Positions 53,003 to 60,182 of a stretch of 64,000 bases of DNA are shown here, in pieces. A model generated the notes under the pieces. It had not been told where the DNA came from, did no database searches, and was given only the letters and a program-made list of their open reading frames with translations. This DNA is from Opitutaceae bacterium (GTDB lineage Bacteria; Verrucomicrobiota; Verrucomicrobiia; Opitutales; Opitutaceae): the NCBI GenBank assembly GCA_028280945.1, contig JANQKV010000040.1, positions 62,001 to 126,000 of the forward strand, in the 5' to 3' direction. Each line of letters begins with the position of its first letter. The stretch's first letter is position 1. The translations under genes were made by a program, and so were the position numbers.

Positions 53003-54309
53003 AACGGGTGGTTTTATATGTATTGGTAGGAGTTGGTTTTATTCTCAATGTTGGAGTTTTAAGCGCTGAAACCATATACCGCGAACAAATGATCGGTGTA
53101 AGTAATGTTCGGGTAACTATTGGTTATCAGGTAGGGATTGCGGGCGGCATAGCTACTATCGAGGTAGTGGCAGAAAGTGCTGATCTTGGGGCGCCTGAGT
53201 ATCCTACGGATGGGCGGCTCCATGTCTCCGACGGCACGTCGTCGTATTTTATCCATTTAGGAGAGTCGGTAGATCTTGCAGAAGGAACAGACGTTACGAT
53301 TTGGGCACAGGCTTTTAAAGGTGGATGGCAAAATATTGGCGATCCTATCAATAGTGCTCTTGGGCAAGATTATTATCGGGTTCCTTATAATTATACGAAT
53401 TCGACTATTTATGACGGCGAGCTAAATTGGTATCGTGTCGATGGCCAAGGTGTGCCATCGGATATTACCTCGCATTCGGTAGCGATTTCAGCGGGTGAGA
53501 CTGTATTGGGTTCGTGGTTGGATAGTGGAGGTCCGAGTCAATTCATGGTTACCATGAAATATTATAATGTTGGCGAGGAGGCCGGTCTTGGTTGGGTTCT
53601 TTCAGATTCATTAGAGACAGAGACGGAAATTGGTGTTGTGGGAACAGTAACTGTTCCGACTTCTAGCACTGAGCCTCCTAGCCCTGATAATGAAACTACA
53701 CCAACTAATGAAACCGATTCTAACGCACCGCCTGATGGATCATCAACCCGTACTGGTGCTACTACCGGGGAGACTGCTCTGTGGGTTAATTCCCCGAGCA
53801 GTCAGTCTGCGGATTCTCTTACCGTTGCCTCTTTTGAACGTGGTATTAGTCAGTTGGCTAATGTCGTAAGAAATTCTAGTGGCTCCGGCGGTGGCAGTGT
53901 TACCGTAAATGTAGATACTGACTCTGTTGTTAGCGCGGTTGGAAGTAATACTACTTCTTTAGAGGCGGCTATACAGGCTCAGACTGACGCTTTACTTGAT
54001 GATTCTCAGGCTCCAGCTAGTCCTCAGGAGTTTGATCCTTTGACTTCTGCTGAGACTTTAACTTTGGATGGCGATGTAAACAATGCTTTAGGCATGCTTC
54101 CGGATTCGATGTCTATGGTTGCTCCAGGTACCGTAAGCACAATAGCTCTTAGTATGAATTTGGGAGCTGCGGGTAATTATAGCACAACTGTTGATTTGTC
54201 TGTTTATTCGGGACCAATATCTGTATTTCGAAATGTTTTGAAAGCGGGGTTGGCTGTGTGGTTTTTCTTTTTGATTGTTAAAACAGTAAGGGAAGGATTT
54301 GCGAACTAA
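52999..54309 (+). CDS. pIII-like adsorption/receptor-binding protein
   Basis: 436 residues, the largest structural gene. Signal peptide (MKRVVLYVLVGVGFILNVGVLS), an N-terminal globular domain (about 25-205), a Ser/Thr/Pro/Asn-rich linker (about 210-255: PTSSTEPPSPDNETTPTNETDSNAPP is the core) and a C-terminal half with a glycine-rich stretch (SSGSGGGSVTVNVD) ending in a membrane anchor (VFRNVLKAGLAVWFFFLIVKTVREG). The architecture matches the attachment protein of filamentous phages (pIII/OrfU) which binds pili or TolA at entry. Host-range determining N-terminal domain not recognised. Confidence 0.72.
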   Translation: MKRVVLYVLVGVGFILNVGVLSAETIYREQMIGVSNVRVTIGYQVGIAGGIATIEVVAESADLGAPEYPTDGRLHVSDGTSSYFIHLGESVDLAEGTDVTIWAQAFKGGWQNIGDPINSALGQDYYRVPYNYTNSTIYDGELNWYRVDGQGVPSDITSHSVAISAGETVLGSWLDSGGPSQFMVTMKYYNVGEEAGLGWVLSDSLETETEIGVVGTVTVPTSSTEPPSPDNETTPTNETDSNAPPDGSSTRTGATTGETALWVNSPSSQSADSLTVASFERGISQLANVVRNSSGSGGGSVTVNVDTDSVVSAVGSNTTSLEAAIQAQTDALLDDSQAPASPQEFDPLTSAETLTLDGDVNNALGMLPDSMSMVAPGTVSTIALSMNLGAAGNYSTTVDLSVYSGPISVFRNVLKAGLAVWFFFLIVKTVREGFAN

Positions 54310-54623
54310 TGCTAAAGGCACTATATCAAATTGTTGAATGGCTTGGTCAAACAACACCAGTTTTCAGGATGGTTGTTTTGGCTGGAACGACTGTTGCGTC
54401 GTTTACGGCATGGCTTAATCAAGTATGGGCTGATCTTTTTCTGAGAGTAGATAATTATGTAAAACCCACGATGGAAGGTGTGGCTGACTTCTCTCCGTTG
54501 GGCTTGGCTAATTATATTGCGCCTATTGATACGCTGTTGACTCTTATTGTTGTGTATATGTCTGTCCGGCTCGCTACTGTTTCCATTCGTATAGTTAAGT
54601 CTTTTGTCCCGACCATTGCCTAA
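54309..54623 (+). CDS. pVI-like minor coat protein (DUF2523 type)
   Basis: 104 residues with two strongly hydrophobic segments: PVFRMVVLAGTTVASFTAWL and IAPIDTLLTLIVVYMSVRLATV. TAATG overlaps link it to the gene before and after. In Ff and CTXphi-like genomes the gene between pIII and pI is pVI, a small multi-helix protein of the tip. Assigned from location, size and membrane pattern. Confidence 0.75.
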   Translation: MLKALYQIVEWLGQTTPVFRMVVLAGTTVASFTAWLNQVWADLFLRVDNYVKPTMEGVADFSPLGLANYIAPIDTLLTLIVVYMSVRLATVSIRIVKSFVPTIA

Positions 54624-55393
54624 TGAATGGGTACGTCAAAATTATTACCGGACTTCTTGGTGGGGGTAAGTCATATTTTGCGTCGGTGATTCGTGGGTAT
54701 GAGCATTTGAAGGCTGGGGGCTTTCTTTATACGAATGTTGAAATGTATCCGGATGTTATTGCTGAATGTATGGAGCGGGATGGTAAGGTGTTTGATCCGG
54801 AGCGTTTGGTTCTATTGGATGGGAAATGTGTAAAGGGCTTTGAGAGTCAGATAAAGAGGGGTACTCCTGACATGCCGGTTATGGTTGTTTTGGATGAAGC
54901 GCATTTGGAGTGGAATTCTAGGGATTATCAGCAGACTAGGAAAGATCCTGCGCAAAAGAAGATGCTTACTCTTAATACTCTGGCCAGGAAGCTTGATTTG
55001 GCATTGTATTATATAACTCAGAATTATTCGGATGTAGATAAACAAATCCGCGGTAAAGCTTCGGGGCTTATAACGTGTCGAAATTTGTTTAGAAAACCGT
55101 TGATCGGTTTTATTCGGATACCCTACCCTATTTTTCTATTCAATTTTTATGAGTTTAATGAATCGCATGGGAAGCCTTTTAAGGTCGATTGGGATCTTAA
55201 AATATTGGATAAGCGAAAGTGTCGAATGTATAATTCGGATGCTCTGCTTGGCGAAGATGCGAAGGATTTCGAAGGGATGCAAATAGCATACGCAAAGCCC
55301 CTGGCGGATGCTCCTAAGCCAAAACCTAATCCCTGGTTTCGTTGGGCGCAATATACGACCTCGTTTGTGTCATGTTTAATATTCTACGTTTAG
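54623..55393 (+). CDS. zot: Zot/pI-type morphogenesis ATPase
   Basis: 256 residues. Walker A G-L-L-G-G-G-K-S (10-17), Walker B VMVVLDEAH (87-94), and ALYYITQNYSDVDKQIRGKASGLI (128-150), a Zot-domain signature. C-terminal segment NPWFRWAQYTTSFVSCLIFYV is a short transmembrane anchor. This inner-membrane NTPase drives virion assembly/export and is the hallmark gene of inoviruses. Standard Zot proteins carry a periplasmic domain after the anchor; here that part seems to be in the next, overlapping gene. Confidence 0.93.
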   Translation: MNGYVKIITGLLGGGKSYFASVIRGYEHLKAGGFLYTNVEMYPDVIAECMERDGKVFDPERLVLLDGKCVKGFESQIKRGTPDMPVMVVLDEAHLEWNSRDYQQTRKDPAQKKMLTLNTLARKLDLALYYITQNYSDVDKQIRGKASGLITCRNLFRKPLIGFIRIPYPIFLFNFYEFNESHGKPFKVDWDLKILDKRKCRMYNSDALLGEDAKDFEGMQIAYAKPLADAPKPKPNPWFRWAQYTTSFVSCLIFYV

Positions 55394-55833
55394 TTTTCGC
55401 GGCGTGCTTGGGTGTTTTGGTTGCTGTCATTGCTAGGTGGATTTTTCCTCGAGAAGAGGTTGTCCAGGTAGTTGAAAGGCCTGTTGTTGCTATTCCGGAA
55501 CCGTCTGTTGAGGAAACTTCGGGGCGATCCGATTGGTTTTCTAAATCTTTTGTGGAGCCCGATTCAAATGATCAGGTTTTTGATCAGGAGAATTTGTGGG
55601 TGCGCGGGTATTTGATACATGGTCGAAAAATCAATGTAGTATTGTCGGATGGTCGTATTATAACAGAGGGCAATAACACTGTTGAGCGCATTGAGCGCAA
55701 TTTTGTTGATTTTTCGGACCTTGGCCGCCTCTGGTTGATTCCCCCTAGGGACAGGACCACGGAGAGTAGCGGCGTGAGTGTTTTTTCTGGTCGTAATCCT
55801 AATGCCCCGAAAACGCTCGCTGAAGACGCATAA
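55372..55833 (+). CDS. Membrane-anchored periplasmic partner of Zot (153 aa)
   Basis: 153 residues from ATG 55372, inside the end of zot (22-nt overlap, minus-one frame relation). N-terminal transmembrane helix (ILRLVFAACLGVLVAVIARWIF), a proline/valine linker and a periplasmic domain (WVRGYLIHGRKINVVLSDGRIITEGNNTVERIERNFVDF). It resembles the C-terminal part of longer Zot/pI proteins. Together the two would form a pI-like pair; separate translation or a frameshift are both possible. Confidence 0.6.
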   Translation: MFNILRLVFAACLGVLVAVIARWIFPREEVVQVVERPVVAIPEPSVEETSGRSDWFSKSFVEPDSNDQVFDQENLWVRGYLIHGRKINVVLSDGRIITEGNNTVERIERNFVDFSDLGRLWLIPPRDRTTESSGVSVFSGRNPNAPKTLAEDA

Positions 55834-56185
55834 TGCCCAAATACGGGCCTCTATCGGTCCAGGGGTGGTCTACATGCGGGGAGCACGCCAAGCGTTCCAC
55901 ACGCTGCATAGAATGCACCTTTTAGGGGTTATGCCGGCATCGATCGAGATCTCGGGAAGGATCTTGTCCGATCGGCAGAGGGAAGCCCTTTGGAATTTTG
56001 TCCAGGCTGGGGGTGCCTGGCGTTGCTCGGCGATGCCGTGGCAGGATGCTGCTGTGATACTCGAGTGGGTTCTTGAGTCAGGTTCTTTCTATGTCCCTAT
56101 TGGACCGGCTGGCGCTGGCCGTTGGTCGTCTGCGTCTGCGCTTAAAGTATTCCTGACGAAAACACGTCAAGGTAGCGCTCTATAA
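55802..56185 (+). CDS. Prophage protein, unknown (127 aa)
   Basis: 127 residues from ATG 55802, overlapping the previous gene by 32 nt and the minus-strand DUF2726 gene by 19 nt. Basic N-terminus, then IEISGRILSDRQREALWNFVQAGGAWRCSAMPWQDAAVILEWVLESGSF. Base composition is closer to the host than the core. I do not recognise it. Confidence 0.45.
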   Translation: MPRKRSLKTHNAQIRASIGPGVVYMRGARQAFHTLHRMHLLGVMPASIEISGRILSDRQREALWNFVQAGGAWRCSAMPWQDAAVILEWVLESGSFYVPIGPAGAGRWSSASALKVFLTKTRQGSAL

Positions 56186-56700
56186 ATGGTCTGTTTGATA
56201 GACGAAACTTCGTAGTTTTGAGCACATCTGAATCTTATAAGCGGAACATCCACTTGTCGTGCTGCACCGTTTTTGACTCTGTCGGACTTTATTCGGTCAG
56301 GGCTGGAAAAGTGAGATGAGTCGTCAAGCTCTATAAAGGCGAGAGGGCGAGATGTCGCCTTGTCGCATAGCACCCAGTCGAAGTGCTTTTGAGATATGCT
56401 GAGAAACGCTCCACTGAAACGCTGGCGTGCGGAAATAACGTCAGCAACTCGAACTTTCGGGAATATATCGAAATCTGGAACTGCCTCTTTCAAAACGTCG
56501 AAGAAAGCGAATTCCGCTGGTGTCAGGAGTCTTCGGCGTGCGTCGTAATCACATTTTCCGCTGTCGCTTTCGGTTCTGGTTTGTCTCGATGGAATATGAA
56601 TCCCTCGTCTTCGTAGAAAGAGGTAAAGGACGGCCGTTAGGATAATCGCTCCGAGCCATATGGCCAAGGATGCGAGCAGGACCTTTATGGCCAGCTCCAT
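56167..56700 (-). CDS. DUF2726-domain membrane protein (cargo)
   Basis: 177 residues. N-terminal helix (VLLASLAIWLGAIILTAVLYLFLRR), then a DUF2726 domain: RLLTPAEFAFFDVLKEAVPDFDIFPKVRVADVI, HFDWVLCDKATSRPLAFIELDDSSHFSSPDRIKSDRVKN, a nuclease-like (restriction-fold) pattern with F-D-W-V-L and E-L-D-D. Opposite orientation to the phage structural genes and higher GC, so likely an accessory cargo. Function unknown; a defence or DNA-processing role is possible. Confidence 0.72.
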   Translation of the reverse strand: MELAIKVLLASLAIWLGAIILTAVLYLFLRRRGIHIPSRQTRTESDSGKCDYDARRRLLTPAEFAFFDVLKEAVPDFDIFPKVRVADVISARQRFSGAFLSISQKHFDWVLCDKATSRPLAFIELDDSSHFSSPDRIKSDRVKNGAARQVDVPLIRFRCAQNYEVSSIKQTIYRALP

Positions 56701-56712
56701 AGCAACGCGTAT

Positions 56713-56928
56713 TTACGGTGTTTTTGTCGGCCTCCCCTTCCCTCGTTTGAAGAATTCCTGAGGTATGGAACCGAGGGCGGCGAGTGCCAGTTCGGGCTTC
56801 AGCTGTGAGACTTTACCGAGGACCATAGCACCGAAGGCGTTGGGGGTGGAGTGGTTGAACGTTGCCACTTCCCCGAAATCGGAAATCGCCTTTCTATCCA
56901 GTTGGACTGTGAATGGTTTCTTATCCAT
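56713..56928 (-). CDS. Candidate phage repressor/small DNA-binding protein (71 aa)
   Basis: 71 residues from ATG 56928 (a TTG at 56991 gives 92). N-terminal FTVQLDRKAISDFGEVATFNHSTPNAFGAMVLGKVS could be a ribbon-helix-helix type; C-terminus basic (FFKRGKGRPTKTP). In the circular phage form it would be divergent from the early genes across attP, the usual place of an inovirus repressor (RstR-like). Function is inferred from position. Confidence 0.42.
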   Translation of the reverse strand: MDKKPFTVQLDRKAISDFGEVATFNHSTPNAFGAMVLGKVSQLKPELALAALGSIPQEFFKRGKGRPTKTP

Positions 56929-56935
56929 AGAGATA

Positions 56936-56960
56936 ATCGTCGATAATTCTTGACGACGAT
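56936..56960. promoter_or_regulatory. Inverted repeat upstream of the candidate repressor
   Basis: ATCGTCG (56936-56942) and CGACGAT (56954-56960), perfect 7-bp arms separated by 11 bp, just upstream (minus strand) of the 71-residue gene and next to attR. In the excised circle it would sit between the divergent early genes and the candidate repressor, the position of an operator. Confidence 0.45.
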
Positions 56961-56995
56961 CAAGGAAATGGGGTAATTCAATGGTTACCAACGAT

Positions 56996-57023
56996 TACTG
57001 GTCGAATATTTATTGTGCGCATT
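56996..57023 (+). other. Right junction dif-like site (attR)
   Basis: The shared AATATTTATTGTGCGC is at 57005-57020. The XerC-type arm TTGTGCGCATT (57013-57023) is probably native host sequence. The XerD-side arm TACTGGTCGAA (56996-57006) is poor, suggesting it came from a phage attP with a degenerate XerD arm, as in the VGJphi type. lepB's stop codon is only 17 bp away. Confidence 0.72.
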
Positions 57024-57039
57024 ACGGCGGGATTGGGCA

Positions 57040-58308
57040 CTAGGGCGCGGGGCCCCAATGTTTGGCAAACGGATAATAGATAAACAGCGGTCGTCCGATG
57101 ACGTCTTTTTCGGGAATGGTGCCCCAATAACGACCATCGAGGCTGCTCGCCGAGTTGTCGCCGATCGCCATGTATTCGTGTTCAGGAATTTGGAACTCCA
57201 TGCCTTCCGCCAAAACTCCCAGGCTGCGATACCCCGGGAAATCCCCATCGCGATTCGCATTGGCCGCAAACGCGTCACTACCTTCGATGGGTTCTCCGTT
57301 TCGATACAACACGGGTTCTTCAATCCTGAGCGTATCCCCGGGAGTCCCGACCAGCCTCTTGATGTAATACTGCTCATTGGGTCCGGTCATCATTTCGTGC
57401 AGGTTCGGGATGTTGTCGGTTCTGAATACAAAACCGTCGCCGACACTTGGCTTCACGAAATGGTAGCTGACCCGATCCACGAACAATTGATCGCCGGTTA
57501 GAATGTCGAAAGCCAGGATGCGGTCGCCGGCCTCCACCTGCTTGCCGGTTCCCAGCAATACCCCGCGACGCATGGGCACATCGGCTGGCATGGGGAATTT
57601 TTCGGCGCCGCCGTAAAACGCATCGAGCAGGACCTTCTCCAAATCAAAGTCTCCCGGCACCTCGATTTTGACCGGAGTCGTGCCGACGTAGACCTCATAC
57701 ACGCGCTTGGTGGTCGGAAAAATCAGCCATTTTCGGCCTTTTTTGGCCGTCGGCGGCTTGAGGAAGTCACGCGTTTCGCCCTTGGCCTCATCGTAGCCAC
57801 GTACCACCGGTATGCGGACCTCACCCCGCACCGGAGCGTCGATTCGATGTGGCACGGCGAGTTGGGTCAGAAAACGAAAGGTCTGCGCCACCTTGCCCGG
57901 TTCCTCTTCGATCGCTTCGAAAACCTGGCCCGTCATGCCATTGTAGCTTGGCCACATTGAATTGGTGGGGATTTTGAAAGGCTGAAAAAAGAACGCCCTG
58001 ATTCCCAGGATGACGATGCCTGCGACCAGGAAGAACTCCACGTATTCAACCAGCGTGCTCTTCGGGTAAAACGTGCCTCCAGTCTTTTGCAAAACCCCCT
58101 CAAGAGCCTCGATACCGAGTTTTAGGTCACTGGAGTTGGCCTTGGCTTTGAGTTGAGCCTTCAACCCTTCCTTTTCGCGTCGTAACTCTGCCAGATCATT
58201 TTCCGGCAGCACATCCCGGCGAAAATGCTCCACCTTATCAGCCAACTCCAGCCAATTGCTGGCGTTCTGGCGCATCTTTTTCTGGGCGGAAGCGAAAGGT
58301 CCAAACAC
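57040..58308 (-). CDS. lepB: Signal peptidase I
   Basis: 422 residues, longer than E. coli LepB. Coiled-coil-like N-terminus (about 1-75), one membrane helix (VEFFLVAGIVILGIRAFFF, about 88-106), catalytic Ser in KIPTNSMWPSYNG and Lys in YYIKRLVGTPGDTLRI, and the C-terminal box EYMAIGDNSASSLDGRYWG. Cleaves signal peptides at the outer face of the inner membrane. Follows lepA by 30 bp; the prophage inserted just beyond its stop. Confidence 0.93.
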   Translation of the reverse strand: MFGPFASAQKKMRQNASNWLELADKVEHFRRDVLPENDLAELRREKEGLKAQLKAKANSSDLKLGIEALEGVLQKTGGTFYPKSTLVEYVEFFLVAGIVILGIRAFFFQPFKIPTNSMWPSYNGMTGQVFEAIEEEPGKVAQTFRFLTQLAVPHRIDAPVRGEVRIPVVRGYDEAKGETRDFLKPPTAKKGRKWLIFPTTKRVYEVYVGTTPVKIEVPGDFDLEKVLLDAFYGGAEKFPMPADVPMRRGVLLGTGKQVEAGDRILAFDILTGDQLFVDRVSYHFVKPSVGDGFVFRTDNIPNLHEMMTGPNEQYYIKRLVGTPGDTLRIEEPVLYRNGEPIEGSDAFAANANRDGDFPGYRSLGVLAEGMEFQIPEHEYMAIGDNSASSLDGRYWGTIPEKDVIGRPLFIYYPFAKHWGPAP

Positions 58309-58338
58309 GGGCGAGTCTCTTTGGGTTGATGGGAGGAG

Positions 58339-60132
58339 TTAGTTCTTCAGGACCTGAATAAACGCATCCGGCGGGATCGAAACCCGCCCTATTTGCTTCA
58401 TCTTGCGTTTACCTTCCTTCTGTTTCTCGAGCAGTTTGCGTTTGCGGGTAATGTCCCCGCCGTAGCACTTGGCGGTCACATCCTTGCGCATGACCCGGAC
58501 ATTTTCCCGGGCAATGATGTTCCCTCCGACGGCCGCCTGAATCGCCACCTTAAACATTTGGGGAGGAATGATATCGGCCAGTTTTTCGCAAAGCTCCCTC
58601 CCCTTCCCGGGAGCCTTGTCGCGGTGGACGATGCTGGAAAAAGCATCCACCGGTTCACCATTGATGAGAATGTCCATCTTGACCAGGTCGCCGGGCTGGT
58701 AATCGCCGAGCTCGTAATCCATCGATCCGTATCCGCGGGTGATGCTTTTAAGGCGGTCGTTGAAATCCACCAGGATCTCGTTGAGCGGCAGGATGCAGGT
58801 GAGCATCACCCGGGTGGCGTCGAGCGTATCCGTATGGTCGATACTGCCCCGCTTTTCCATGATGAGCGACATGACGTCGCCCATGGCGGTATTGGGAATG
58901 TGAATGGACGCTTTGATGGTCGGTTCGCGGATCTCCGTGATGGATCCCGGTTCGGGCAAAAGAACCGGGTTGTCCACCTCGAGCATTTCCTGCCCATGCG
59001 TGTGGACGTGGTAGATCACGCTCGGATAGGTTGAGATGATTTCCACGTCATGCTCCCGGCGAATGCGCTCCTGGATGATCTCCATGTGGAGCAACCCCAG
59101 AAAGCCGCAGCGAAACCCAAAGCCGAGTGCCAGGGAACTCTCTGATTGGTATACGAAAGCCGCGTCATTCAGGCGGAGTCGTCCGAGCGCCGCCTTGAGC
59201 TTCTCGTAGTCATTGGACTCAAGTGGATACAGCCCACAGAAGACCATGGGCCGCACTTCCTTGTAGCCGGGCAACATCTCCTCGGCCGGAGACTTGGCCA
59301 GTGTGAGGGTGTCCCCCGTATTGATGTCCGAAGTATCCTTGATCGTTGAAACCACGTAGCCCACATCGCCGGCCTGCAGGGCGGCTTGTTTGGACATTTT
59401 AGGGGTAAACACGCCGACCTCCTTGATTTCAGTCTTCAGACCGGTGCTCATGAACTGCATCTGATCACCCGCGTGCAGCGCGCCGGAAAACACCCGTCCA
59501 TACGCGATGACTCCCCGGTAGGAATCGTAGAGTGAGTCAAAAACCAAGGCGCGGGTCGCGGGATAGTCATGCCACCGCGGCGGCGGAATGCGTTGCACAA
59601 CCGCCTCCAGAATATCCTCGATCCCCACCCCGGATTTTCCACTCGCCAGAATGGCCTCTTCGGCGGGGATCATGAGGATGTCTTCAAGCTGCTGCGTGCA
59701 GAGTTCCAGATTCGCGCTGGGAAGATCGATCTTATTGATGACGGGGATAACCTTGAGGTCCTGGGAAAAGGCCAAATGGGCGTTGGCCACGGTTTGGGCC
59801 TCGACTCCCTGGGCGGCATCGATCAGCAGCAACGCTCCTTCGCAGGCAGCCAGACTGCGTGAGACTTCATAGGAGAAGTCCACGTGCCCGGGAGTATCCA
59901 TGAGGTTGAGCTTATAGCCATGCCCATCCTTCGCATGATACGTCATGGTCACCGGGTGGCTCTTGATGGTGATGCCACGTTCACGTTCGAGATCCATGGC
60001 ATCGAGATGCTGTTCAGTGAGCACCCGCTGCTCCACCGTGCGGGTATGCTCCAGCAAGCGGTCCGACAAAGTCGTCTTGCCGTGATCCACGTGGGCAATG
60101 ATGCAGAAATTGCGTGTAAGAGAAACGTCCAT
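58339..60132 (-). CDS. lepA: Elongation factor 4 (LepA), translational GTPase
   Basis: 597 residues from ATG 60132. G-domain HVDHGKTTLSDRLLEHT (G1), RERGITIKSHPVTM (G2 region), MDTPGHVDF (G3), NKIDL (G4), then domains II, III/V and the LepA-specific C-terminus with YGGDITRKRKLLEKQKEGKRKMKQIG. Remodels stalled ribosomes; classically upstream of lepB, as here. Confidence 0.97.
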   Translation of the reverse strand: MDVSLTRNFCIIAHVDHGKTTLSDRLLEHTRTVEQRVLTEQHLDAMDLERERGITIKSHPVTMTYHAKDGHGYKLNLMDTPGHVDFSYEVSRSLAACEGALLLIDAAQGVEAQTVANAHLAFSQDLKVIPVINKIDLPSANLELCTQQLEDILMIPAEEAILASGKSGVGIEDILEAVVQRIPPPRWHDYPATRALVFDSLYDSYRGVIAYGRVFSGALHAGDQMQFMSTGLKTEIKEVGVFTPKMSKQAALQAGDVGYVVSTIKDTSDINTGDTLTLAKSPAEEMLPGYKEVRPMVFCGLYPLESNDYEKLKAALGRLRLNDAAFVYQSESSLALGFGFRCGFLGLLHMEIIQERIRREHDVEIISTYPSVIYHVHTHGQEMLEVDNPVLLPEPGSITEIREPTIKASIHIPNTAMGDVMSLIMEKRGSIDHTDTLDATRVMLTCILPLNEILVDFNDRLKSITRGYGSMDYELGDYQPGDLVKMDILINGEPVDAFSSIVHRDKAPGKGRELCEKLADIIPPQMFKVAIQAAVGGNIIARENVRVMRKDVTAKCYGGDITRKRKLLEKQKEGKRKMKQIGRVSIPPDAFIQVLKN

Positions 60133-60182
60133 CGCTGGGCTCAAAGGACCCGTTATTCAGAAAGGCGGGAGGGGCAAACCGG

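Larger units (their letters stand above)
49954..57020 (+). mobile_element. Integrated inovirus (filamentous phage) prophage at dif
   Basis: Element of about 7.05 kb between two copies of AATATTTATTGTGCGC (49954-49969 and 57005-57020). Gene order in the plus direction: four small early genes, HUH replication initiator, ssDNA-binding-like protein, small membrane proteins, pVIII-like coat, a minor virion protein, pIII-like adsorption protein, pVI-like protein, Zot/pI assembly ATPase, two further ORFs; then two minus-strand cargo/regulator genes at the right end. No integrase, no secretin. The AT-rich centre contrasts with GC-rich flanks; the last 1.2 kb is closer to host composition. Integration by host XerC/XerD is inferred from the dif-like junctions and lack of recombinase. 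Bounded by a DksA-type gene and lepB. Confidence 0.88.

Noticed and set aside
49954..57020. Element as a microvirus or plasmid rather than inovirus
   Set aside because: Zot ATPase, pVIII-like coat and pIII-like protein together are specific to filamentous phages; no icosahedral capsid gene.
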